Shown piece by piece: positions 16,556 through 23,647 of a DNA stretch of 23,647 bases; position 1 is the stretch's first letter, and each line of letters starts with the position of its first letter. Below the pieces are notes generated by a model. The model was not told where the DNA came from, did not search any database, and worked only from the letters and a program-made list of their open reading frames with translations. The stretch is from the NCBI GenBank assembly GCA_946886365.1, contig CAMPIM010000056.1, positions 1 to 23,647 of the forward strand, in the 5' to 3' direction. Origin of the DNA: an uncultured Novosphingobium sp. GTDB lineage: Bacteria > Pseudomonadota > Alphaproteobacteria > Sphingomonadales > Sphingomonadaceae. The position numbers were made by a program, and so were the translations under genes.

Positions 16556-16858
16556 TTAAACGCGCCGCGTGCCGGAAAAGCCCGCCGCGCCAAACGCGCC
16601 CAGCTGCATGGTGCCGTTGATCGCATCGCCTTCCACGACCGCTTCGCATTCCATCGTGATGGGCATGGGCATGGTCATGTTCATCTTCCAATTGAGCTTG
16701 TCGCCGTCGACCTTGCCCTCGGCGACGTCCAGCGACCCCATCATGCCCGCGAAGGTGCCGTGGAAGCTGGTGCCGTTGCTGATGACGGTGAACACGCCCT
16801 TCTGATCGCCCAGCGGCGTCTTTGCCACGCAGTCATAAGCGCCATCGACATTCGCCAT
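16556..16858 (-). CDS. Small conserved-looking protein of unknown function
   Basis: The 100-residue protein begins MANVDGAYDCVAKTPLGDQKG and alternates short strands with turns (VFTVISNGTSFHGTFAGMMG, LNWKMNMTMPMPITMECEAVV, INGTMQLG), suggesting a small all-beta barrel that binds a hydrophobic ligand. Two cysteines (Cys11 and the one in MECEA) are present; no signal peptide is seen. The ATG at 16858 has GAGGAG 8 nt ahead; a GTG one codon earlier is in frame. It lies 23 nt after the M16 peptidase and upstream of marR, so it is likely co-transcribed. I do not recognise a characterised family. Confidence 0.8.
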   Translation of the reverse strand: MANVDGAYDCVAKTPLGDQKGVFTVISNGTSFHGTFAGMMGSLDVAEGKVDGDKLNWKMNMTMPMPITMECEAVVEGDAINGTMQLGAFGAAGFSGTRRV

Positions 16859-16881
16859 CACTTCATCTCCTCAAGCTGCCA

Positions 16882-19758
16882 TCAATCGGCAAGGGTTCCC
16901 ATTTCGACGGGCAAGCCCAGCGCGTCAAGCTGCGGCCGGACGAGTTTTGCATCGCCCACGACGACCCAGATCAGCCGCGCGGGATCAATCGCCTCGCGTG
17001 CGGCCTTGTCGAGGTCGGCGGCGGTCATGGCGCGGTAGAGGCCCGGCAGCGTTTCATAGAAATCGTCCGGGCGGCCGAGCAGCCGGTTGCGCATCATCGC
17101 CCCCATCAGGTCCGACGATGTTTCGAAGCTGCCGGGCAGCGACAGAATCTGGCTGTTGATGGTCTGGCTGCGTTCGCCCTCTGTCGTGCCTTTGGCGGTC
17201 AGGAAATCGGCAATGTCCTGGCGCGCGGCGGCGATGGAGGCGCCGGTCTTGTCGGTCTGGACGGGAGCATAGACCAGCAGGGGGATGGTTTCCTTGACGC
17301 CGGGCAACGCGGTGCCAGCGGAATAGGCCCAGCCTTTCGTTTCACGAAGGTCCATGATCAGGCGCGAGGTGGAGCTGCCGCCCAGCACTTCGTTGGCGGT
17401 CTGCAGCGTCAATGGGTTGTCGGTGCCCTGCTTGCCCGTCAACAGGCCCGCCAGGATCATCGATTGCGGGCTTTGCGGCTTGTCGACCAGGATGATCCGC
17501 GCCGGGCGCGCCATCCGGTCCATGCGGAACAGCTTCTTGCCCTTGGCCACGGCAGGCGCCCTCCAGTCGCCGAAGCGCTTTTCGAGCAGCGGCATGATTT
17601 CGGCCAGGCTGGCGTCGCCGGTCACGAAGATGGCGGCATTGTCAGGCCGCATCCATTTGTCGTGAAAGGCGGCAAGATCAGCGCGGGTCGCCGCCTTGAC
17701 GCCGCTGGCCGTGCCCGATCCGGTGAAGGGGATGCCGTAGGGATGCGCGGCGCCATAGAGCAACGGCGGCAGCAGGCGCTGGGCGATCGGCATCGGTTCG
17801 GTTTTCTCAGCGGCGATGCGGGTCAGTAGTTGGCCCCGGATGCGCTCCACCTCTGCCGGAGCGAAGGCCGGGTTGCGGATGACGTCGGCGAGCAGGCCGA
17901 GCGACGCATCGAGATTGGGCTTGAGTGCATAGAGGCCGACATTGGTGCTATCCATGCCATTGCTCGCGCCGATCGATGCGCCCAGCCGTTCCTGTTCTTC
18001 CGCGATCTGCACCGAACTGCGCGTCTTCGTGCCTTCATCCAGCAGGGCCGTGGTCAGCGCGGCCGTGCCCAGTTTTGCCTTGTCGTCGGCGGCATTGCCC
18101 GCGTCGAAGGATACCGACACCCGCACCACCGGAACGGTCGCGCGCCGGGCGAAAACGACCGGAATGCCGTTCTTGAGCCGCGCTTCCTCGACAGCGGGGA
18201 AATCCAGATCCTTGACCGGCTCGATTGGCGGTTCGGCGACCCGAGTGGGTGGCGGAGGCGTGGCGGCTACCGGCGCGGGCTTTTTGGGATCGCGGAAATA
18301 GGCGGGGTGGTGCGTGGCGTTGCCCGCGAGCGCATTATCCTCGGCCGTCCGTTCACCCGGCGCCACCGTCAGCCGAAATACCGGACGCCCGAACCATTTG
18401 CGGGCGGCGTCGCCCACCGACTGCGGCGTGGCGGCGGCGTAGAGGGCGAGGTCCTTCTTATATTTGCCCGGATCGTCGGAATAGACCGCGCCTTCCGCCA
18501 AGGTCACCGCCTTGCCGCTGAAGCCGCCGACCTTTTCCAGACCGCCGATCGTACCCGACAGCTGCTGGGTCGCCGCGCGTTGAACCTCGTCAGCGGTCGG
18601 CCCTTTGGCGAGATAGTCGGCCAACAATTGGTCGAGCCGCCTGCCGACGGCGGCGGCGTCCTGCCCCGGCTTCACATCGACCGTGATTTCCGCGATCGAC
18701 AGCTTTTCGAATGGCTGGATGCTGGCCTTGACGCCGACGGCCACTTTCTCATCGCGCACCAATATATTGTCGAGGCGGGAAGATTTGAGCCCGCCGAACA
18801 CCGACATCGCCAGATCGAGTTGGGGCAGGTCATCCGAATTGACACCCGGCACGATCCAGTTGCGGTAGAGCCGGGTCGCCGCGACATTGTCGTGCATCAG
18901 CTTGTCGACTTGCCTGTCGAGCGTCGGCACGGTGGCATCCACATCCTTGGGCGTAGGACCGGCCGGGATGTTCCCGAACCACCTTTCGGCCTTCGCCCTG
19001 GCGGTCGGCACATCGATATCGCCCGCCAGCACGAGCACGGCATTGTTCGGGCCATAATGGGTCTTGAACCAGTTCTGCACGTCGGCAAGGCTGGCTGCAT
19101 TCAGGTCCGCCATCGATCCGATGGTCGAGTGGCGATAGGGATGGCCTTCGGGCAGCATGGCGGCGAGCTGGGCATATTCGACCAGACCGTATGGCTCATT
19201 CTCGCCCATCCGCTTTTCATTCTGCACGACGCTGCGCTGCGCATCGAGCTTGGTTTGCGTCACCGCGCCGAGCAGGTGACCCATGCGGTCGGATTCGAGG
19301 AACAATGCCCGGTCGAGCGCGCCGGTCGGCACCGTTTCGAAATAATTGGTGCGATCGAACCAGGTCGTGCCGTTCCAGTCGGTCGCGCCGATATCCTCCA
19401 GCCGTCCAAAGAAAGGCCCATCGGCATTTTCAGAACCATAGAACATCAGATGTTCGAACAGATGAGCAAAGCCGGTCTTGCCCGCAGGTTCAAAGCGTGA
19501 GCCGACATGATACCAGACCGACACCGCCACCACGGGAGCCTTGCGATCGGTATGGACGATGACGCGCAGGCCGTTTTTCAGCGTGAACTGCTCATAGGGA
19601 ATATCGACGGCGGAAACGAGGCTGGAGAGCGGGGCTGGAGCCGCCTGAACCGCTGGGGCAGCGAGCGCGATGGGAACGGGAAAGGCGATGATCGACAGGC
19701 TCAATGAAGACAGGCCAAGCGACAGAGCCAGGCGACGCGAGGTGGAGGAAAAAATCAT
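16882..19758 (-). CDS. Periplasmic M16 zinc peptidase, fused two-copy form
   Basis: This 958-residue precursor is a tandem M16 (insulysin/pitrilysin-like) peptidase that probably degrades peptides in the periplasm. A signal peptide (about 1-40, LALSLGLSSLSLSIIAFPVP) precedes the first M16 unit. That unit has the inverted zinc motif HLFEH (about residues 99-103) and the downstream Glu ligand in VVQNEKRMGENE. The second unit (from about 510) lacks HxxEH (it reads TTALLDEG) but keeps the C-terminal GGSSTSRLIMDLRETKGWAYS motif, the usual active/inactive pairing in one chain. An ATG at 19770 is in frame but has no ribosome site; the ATG at 19758 is preceded by GAGGA, so I chose it. It is divergent from clpB. 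Confidence 0.94.
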   Translation of the reverse strand: MIFSSTSRRLALSLGLSSLSLSIIAFPVPIALAAPAVQAAPAPLSSLVSAVDIPYEQFTLKNGLRVIVHTDRKAPVVAVSVWYHVGSRFEPAGKTGFAHLFEHLMFYGSENADGPFFGRLEDIGATDWNGTTWFDRTNYFETVPTGALDRALFLESDRMGHLLGAVTQTKLDAQRSVVQNEKRMGENEPYGLVEYAQLAAMLPEGHPYRHSTIGSMADLNAASLADVQNWFKTHYGPNNAVLVLAGDIDVPTARAKAERWFGNIPAGPTPKDVDATVPTLDRQVDKLMHDNVAATRLYRNWIVPGVNSDDLPQLDLAMSVFGGLKSSRLDNILVRDEKVAVGVKASIQPFEKLSIAEITVDVKPGQDAAAVGRRLDQLLADYLAKGPTADEVQRAATQQLSGTIGGLEKVGGFSGKAVTLAEGAVYSDDPGKYKKDLALYAAATPQSVGDAARKWFGRPVFRLTVAPGERTAEDNALAGNATHHPAYFRDPKKPAPVAATPPPPTRVAEPPIEPVKDLDFPAVEEARLKNGIPVVFARRATVPVVRVSVSFDAGNAADDKAKLGTAALTTALLDEGTKTRSSVQIAEEQERLGASIGASNGMDSTNVGLYALKPNLDASLGLLADVIRNPAFAPAEVERIRGQLLTRIAAEKTEPMPIAQRLLPPLLYGAAHPYGIPFTGSGTASGVKAATRADLAAFHDKWMRPDNAAIFVTGDASLAEIMPLLEKRFGDWRAPAVAKGKKLFRMDRMARPARIILVDKPQSPQSMILAGLLTGKQGTDNPLTLQTANEVLGGSSTSRLIMDLRETKGWAYSAGTALPGVKETIPLLVYAPVQTDKTGASIAAARQDIADFLTAKGTTEGERSQTINSQILSLPGSFETSSDLMGAMMRNRLLGRPDDFYETLPGLYRAMTAADLDKAAREAIDPARLIWVVVGDAKLVRPQLDALGLPVEMGTLAD

Positions 19759-19949
19759 GGGCGTCCTCATCGAAGCTGGAGATCATCGCCGGGGAGGCGG
19801 CAATGGCTGGCCGCAGCATAGCGGCGCATGGGGACGGCGCAATATGCATTGGATGGACGGCGCGTCGGGATCGGAGGCTTATCTCCCTCTAATATGGGCA
19901 GGTTTGCGCCGGGCGGTCGAGCAATGCTAAGGATAATTGCGTAGCGCCT

Positions 19950-19977
19950 CTTGTGTGGCTTTTATGCAACATTACAT
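19950..19977 (+). promoter_or_regulatory. Possible heat-shock (sigma-32) promoter of clpB
   Basis: CTTG at 19950-19953, then 17 nt, then ATTACAT at 19971-19977 resembles the alphaproteobacterial sigma-32 pattern CTTG-N17-CYTATNT with two mismatches in the -10. A start near 19984 would leave about 20 nt before the clpB ATG. ClpB is a classic sigma-32 gene, but this match is imperfect. Confidence 0.4.
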
Positions 19978-20004
19978 CGTGGCTAGTTTCACGAAGGGCT
20001 TCCT

Positions 20005-22584
20005 ATGAACCTCGAAAAATTCACTGACCGCGCCAAGGGCTTCCTGCAATCGGCGCAAACCGTCGCGATCCGCATGAGCCATCAGCGGATCAGTCCGGAG
20101 CATCTGCTGAAGGCGCTGCTGGAAGACAATCAGGGCATGGCTTCCGGCCTGATCAAGGCGGCGGGCGGCGATCCCGCTGTCGCGCTGCGGGAAACGGATG
20201 CGGCGCTGGCCAAGGTGCCTGCGGTATCGGGCAGCGGGGCGCAGCAGACGCCGGGCCTCGATAATGACGCGGTGCGGGTGCTGGACAGTGCCGAGCAGGT
20301 GGCGGCGAAGGCCGGGGACAGCTTTGTCACGGTCGAGCGGCTGCTGCTGGCGCTTACCCTTGCTACCACGAGCGCGGCGGGCAAGGCTCTGGCGGCGGCG
20401 GGACTGAAGGCGGAGGCGCTGAATAGCGCGATCAACGATCTGCGTGGCGGGCGCACGGCCGACACGGCAGGCGCGGAGGATCGCTACGATGCGCTGAAGA
20501 AGTTCGCCCGCGACCTGACGGAGGCGGCTCGCGAGGGCAAGCTGGACCCGGTGATTGGCCGTGACGAGGAAATCCGGCGGACGATCCAGATTCTGGCGCG
20601 GCGGACCAAGAATAATCCCGTGCTGATTGGCGACCCCGGCGTGGGCAAGACCGCGATTGCGGAGGGCCTCGCGCTGCGCATTGCCAATGGCGACGTGCCC
20701 GATACGCTGAAAGACCGCACGCTGATGGCGCTTGACATGGGATCGCTGATCGCGGGCGCGAAATATCGCGGGGAGTTCGAGGAGCGTCTGAAGGGCGTTC
20801 TGGACGAAGTGAAGGGCGCGGAAGGGCAGGTCGTCCTGTTCATCGACGAGATGCACACGCTGATCGGCGCGGGCAAGTCGGAAGGCGCGATGGATGCGGG
20901 CAACCTGCTGAAGCCCGCCCTCGCACGCGGCGAACTGCACTGTATCGGCGCGACGACGCTCGATGAATATCGCAAATATGTCGAGAAGGACCCCGCGCTC
21001 CAGCGGCGCTTCCAGCCGGTCTTCGTGGGCGAGCCGACGGTGGAGGACACCATCTCCATCCTGCGCGGCCTGAAGGAAAAATATGAGCTGCACCATGGCG
21101 TGCGGATCACTGACGGCGCGCTGGTGTCGGCGGCGACGCTCTCCAACCGCTACATCACCGACCGCTTCCTGCCGGACAAGGCCATAGACCTGATGGACGA
21201 GGCGGCGAGCCGTCTACGGATGGAGGTGGAGAGCAAGCCCGAAGAGATTGAAAATCTCGATCGGCGGATCATCCAGCTCAAGATCGAGCGAGAGGCGTTG
21301 AAGAAGGAAACCGACAAGGCTTCCAAGGATCGCCTGGACGCGCTGGAGGAGGACCTCGCGAATCTTGAGGAGCAGTCGGCGGCGCTGACGCAGCGTTGGC
21401 GGGCGGAGAAGGACAAGATTGCGGGCGACAGCAAGCTGAAGGAACAGCTGGAGGCAGCTCGCGTGGAACTGGAACAGGCGCAGCGGGCGGGCGATCTCGC
21501 CAAGGCTGGCGAGCTGGCCTATGGGCGCATTCCCGATCTGGAGCGCAAGATCGCCGAGGCAGAGGGCGCGACCGAAGGCGCGATGCTGCGCGAGGAAGTG
21601 ACGCCGGAGGATATCGCCTCGGTCGTGTCGCGCTGGACGGGCATTCCTGTCGATAAGATGATGGAGGGCGAGCGCGAGAAGCTGCTTGCCATGGAGGAAG
21701 AGCTTGGCAAGCGCGTGATCGGACAGGCCGATGCGGTGAAGGCCGTATCGACCGCCGTACGCCGGTCGCGAGCGGGATTGCAGGACCCGAACCGGCCGCT
21801 TGGGTCTTTCCTGTTCCTCGGGCCTACGGGTGTGGGCAAGACGGAGTTGACCAAAGCGCTCGCCGGATTCCTGTTCGACGATGACAGCGCGATGGTGCGC
21901 ATCGACATGAGCGAGTTCATGGAGAAGCATTCGGTCGCCCGGCTGATCGGCGCGCCTCCGGGCTATGTCGGCTATGAGGAAGGCGGCGTGCTGACCGAGG
22001 CGGTGCGGCGGCGGCCCTATCAGGTCGTGCTGTTCGATGAGGTCGAGAAAGCGCACAGCGATGTTTTCAACGTGCTGTTGCAGGTGCTGGACGACGGCCG
22101 CCTGACCGATGGGCAGGGCCGGACGGTGGACTTCACCAACACGATCATCGTGCTGACGTCGAACCTCGGCAGCCAGTTCATCGCAAGCCTTGCCGACGAC
22201 GAGCCTGTCGAGAAGGTCGAGGATCAGGTGATGGACATCGTCCGGGGCCATTTCAGGCCGGAATTCCTGAACCGCCTTGATGAGGTGATCCTGTTCCATC
22301 GCCTCGGTGCGAGCCACATGGCGCCGATCGTGGACATTCAGGTCGCGCGCATCGGCAAGCTGCTGAAGGACCGCAAGGTGAAGCTGGACCTGACGGACGG
22401 CGCGCGGGCGTGGCTGGGACGTGTGGGCTATGACCCGGTCTATGGCGCGCGGCCGTTGAAGCGGGCGGTGCAGCGCTATTTGCAGGATCCGCTCGCGGAC
22501 CTGATCCTGCGCGGCGAGGTGCCGGATGGCGCGACGGTGCGAGTGGACGAGGGCGATGGGGCCTTGCAGTTGCGGGTGGGGTAA
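20005..22584 (+). CDS. clpB: ATP-dependent disaggregase ClpB
   Basis: ClpB is the hexameric Hsp100 that, with DnaK, pulls proteins out of aggregates in the cytoplasm. The 859-residue protein has all domains: the Clp N-domain (about 1-145, [19 protein letters not shown]), AAA-1 with Walker A GDPGVGKT (209-216) and Walker [12 protein letters not shown], the coiled-coil middle domain (about 400-525) that marks ClpB rather than ClpA, and AAA-2 with Walker A GPTGVGKT (606-613), the pore loop GYVGYEEGG and Walker [12 protein letters not shown]. The C-terminal domain includes [26 protein letters not shown] precedes the ATG. Nothing is missing. It is monocistronic, closed by a terminator at 22627. 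Confidence 0.98.
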   Translation: MNLEKFTDRAKGFLQSAQTVAIRMSHQRISPEHLLKALLEDNQGMASGLIKAAGGDPAVALRETDAALAKVPAVSGSGAQQTPGLDNDAVRVLDSAEQVAAKAGDSFVTVERLLLALTLATTSAAGKALAAAGLKAEALNSAINDLRGGRTADTAGAEDRYDALKKFARDLTEAAREGKLDPVIGRDEEIRRTIQILARRTKNNPVLIGDPGVGKTAIAEGLALRIANGDVPDTLKDRTLMALDMGSLIAGAKYRGEFEERLKGVLDEVKGAEGQVVLFIDEMHTLIGAGKSEGAMDAGNLLKPALARGELHCIGATTLDEYRKYVEKDPALQRRFQPVFVGEPTVEDTISILRGLKEKYELHHGVRITDGALVSAATLSNRYITDRFLPDKAIDLMDEAASRLRMEVESKPEEIENLDRRIIQLKIEREALKKETDKASKDRLDALEEDLANLEEQSAALTQRWRAEKDKIAGDSKLKEQLEAARVELEQAQRAGDLAKAGELAYGRIPDLERKIAEAEGATEGAMLREEVTPEDIASVVSRWTGIPVDKMMEGEREKLLAMEEELGKRVIGQADAVKAVSTAVRRSRAGLQDPNRPLGSFLFLGPTGVGKTELTKALAGFLFDDDSAMVRIDMSEFMEKHSVARLIGAPPGYVGYEEGGVLTEAVRRRPYQVVLFDEVEKAHSDVFNVLLQVLDDGRLTDGQGRTVDFTNTIIVLTSNLGSQFIASLADDEPVEKVEDQVMDIVRGHFRPEFLNRLDEVILFHRLGASHMAPIVDIQVARIGKLLKDRKVKLDLTDGARAWLGRVGYDPVYGARPLKRAVQRYLQDPLADLILRGEVPDGATVRVDEGDGALQLRVG

Positions 22585-22626
22585 TGTTCATCACCCCTCG
22601 CCTGACGGGGAGGGGCTTATATCGAA

Positions 22627-22663
22627 AAAGGGGCGCATCCTTTCGGACGCGCCCCTTTCCTTT
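22627..22663. terminator. Bidirectional terminator between clpB and the TonB receptor
   Basis: AAAGGGGCGC (22627-22636) pairs with GCGCCCCTTT (22649-22658), with an inner TCC/GGA extension. A T-rich tract (CCTTTT) follows on the plus strand and five T residues on the minus strand, so it can end both convergent transcripts. A weaker CCCCTC...GAGGGG hairpin lies just upstream (around 22592-22614). Confidence 0.85.
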
Positions 22664-22684
22664 TCCTAGCGTTACGACTTCAGA

Positions 22685-23647
22685 TCAGAAGTTGGCCTTT
22701 ACACCCAAACGGTAGGCGCGGCCGTAGATGCCGGTGCCACCCTGGACGGGGTTATAGTTGTTAGCGCCATAGGTGATCGGATCGATCGGCGGCAGATCGT
22801 CAAAGACATTGAGCACGTTCAAATAGAGCGTGAAATTGTCGTTGAGCTTGTAGCTGGTGGTGAGATCGACCGTGATATAGGGCTTTACGTCGCACTTGAC
22901 GAACTGCGGCGAGAGCAGGCCGCAATCACCCGACGTGCCGGGGCCTTCGATGTCTTCGGCCGACAGATTGTAGCCGCCGAAATATTCCGCCGTCGCCGAA
23001 AGGGTCCAGCGCTTCCATTCCAGCGTGTTGGTCCAGCTGCCATGCCATTCGGGCGTGCCCGATCCGGCAGTCAGGCTGTTGTTGCCAAGCGTACCTTCAT
23101 AGCTTTCGACACTGCCATCGGCGAATGTGGTGTCGAGATTGATGATGTAGGTCGCCTCGAGCGAACTGGTGAGACGCACATCGCCGAAGTCGAACCGGCC
23201 AGTCGCCGCGAAATCCAGACCTTCGGACCGGATCGTGTTGGCGTTGATCAACGGCGCCTGAACATAGGCGACGCGCGGTAGAGCATTGGGGTGCTGGGGA
23301 TCGGGCGAATCCGCGATGATGTTGTAGCCTGCCGGGATCGCCGCACCCGAATAATAAGCGGCCAGCGCCGGGCCATAAGGCGCGGGGATGATCGCTCCCT
23401 TCTTCTTGATATTATAATAGTCGACGCTCAACCGGATGTTGCGCGTGGGTTCGAAAATCACACCCGCCGTCCAGCTGGTCGATTTTTCCGGTTCAAGATC
23501 GGGACTGGCCAACTGCGTTTGGCCATAGCTGCTGGCATTGAGATAGGTCGGGCAGCTGGCGAAGGTGGCCTTGCTGCATCCGAACTGCGCCAGATAAGAG
23601 TCGGGGAACGTGCCCGACGTATTGTTCACAAAGCCAGTCGTCGGCAG
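22685..23647 (-). CDS. TonB-dependent outer-membrane receptor, C-terminal part
   Basis: Only the last 320 or so residues lie in the window; the frame continues past the right edge. It is the C-terminal half of a 22-strand TonB-dependent receptor barrel: SPDLEPEKSTSWTAGVIFEP and IRLSVDYYNIKKKGAI are standard barrel strands, followed by many alternating aromatic strands. The end LNVLNVFDDLPPIDP plus YRLGVKANF, with a terminal Phe, is the BAM recognition strand. Two cysteine pairs (GCSK/ASCP and GDCG/KCD) may form loop disulfides. The long loops rich in Asn, Gly and Tyr are usual in the large receptor sets of sphingomonads. Plug domain, TonB box and substrate cannot be judged from this fragment. 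Confidence 0.95.
   Translation of the reverse strand: MPTTGFVNNTSGTFPDSYLAQFGCSKATFASCPTYLNASSYGQTQLASPDLEPEKSTSWTAGVIFEPTRNIRLSVDYYNIKKKGAIIPAPYGPALAAYYSGAAIPAGYNIIADSPDPQHPNALPRVAYVQAPLINANTIRSEGLDFAATGRFDFGDVRLTSSLEATYIINLDTTFADGSVESYEGTLGNNSLTAGSGTPEWHGSWTNTLEWKRWTLSATAEYFGGYNLSAEDIEGPGTSGDCGLLSPQFVKCDVKPYITVDLTTSYKLNDNFTLYLNVLNVFDDLPPIDPITYGANNYNPVQGGTGIYGRAYRLGVKANF

Noticed and set aside
17830..19500. A 556-codon plus-strand open frame opposite the M16 peptidase, and a 335-codon one at 16822-17829.
   Set aside because: Both lie antisense to the peptidase, whose signal peptide, HxxEH motif and M16 domains are clear. The translations are low-complexity Arg/Gly/His-rich.
20484..22317. 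Long minus-strand open frames opposite clpB.
   Set aside because: Antisense shadows of a complete ClpB with both Walker sites.

Overview
The window is ordinary chromosomal DNA of an alphaproteobacterium, most likely a sphingomonad (Sphingomonadaceae). The evidence is the GC-rich codon use, the class 2 dihydroorotate dehydrogenase, a suf operon led by an IscR/Rrf2-type regulator, a ybgC-tolQRAB-pal cluster with sphingomonad-like Pro/Ala/Lys-rich TolA, a pspF/pspABC locus, a large periplasmic M16 peptidase, and a TonB-dependent receptor. Family level is an inference from protein character; no rRNA or tRNA is present to fix it.

Layout, left to right. (1) 22-1930, minus strand: an Rrf2/IscR-like Fe-S regulator followed 13 nt later by sufB, the start of a suf operon that runs off the left edge. 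(2) 2044-2988, minus: an AraC-family regulator. (3) 2989-3330: a 342-nt gap with a strong minus-strand intrinsic terminator that has no obvious gene to terminate, a 23-codon ORF running into it, and a palindrome. (4) 3331-6160, plus: pyrD and a periplasmic gamma-glutamyltransferase. (5) 6273-8897, minus: pspA, pspB, pspC, a 77-residue one-TM protein, a SufE-family protein and a lipoprotein, divergent from pspF (9045-10061, plus). A near-consensus sigma-54 promoter lies upstream of pspA and a palindrome upstream of pspF. (6) 10170-11048, minus: 3-hydroxybutyryl-CoA dehydrogenase. (7) 11262-15889, plus: ybgC-tolQ-tolR-tolA-tolB-pal, closed by a strong terminator. (8) 16058-19758, minus: a fused M16 peptidase, a small unknown protein and a MarR regulator. 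(9) 20005-22584, plus: clpB. (10) 22685 to the right edge, minus: the C-terminal part of a TonB-dependent receptor.

Functional themes. Much of the window serves the cell envelope and stress: Psp senses inner-membrane damage, Tol-Pal links inner and outer membrane at division, ClpB rescues aggregates, and the M16 peptidase, GGT and TonB receptor act in the periplasm or outer membrane. SufB, the Rrf2 regulator and SufE belong to Fe-S cluster assembly.

Non-coding structure is the most interesting part. Two copies of a REP-like doublet built from GAAA-loop hairpin units sit at 6175-6254 and inside the tol operon at 12483-12565. In the tol copy the repeat's outer edge supplies the Shine-Dalgarno of tolR. 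A second, different inverted repeat lies between pspF and the dehydrogenase. I saw no insertion sequence, CRISPR array, phage gene or defence island. No wholly new system is evident; the best leads are the orphan terminator with its short ORF upstream of the AraC gene, the extended psp operon, and the repeat in the tol operon.
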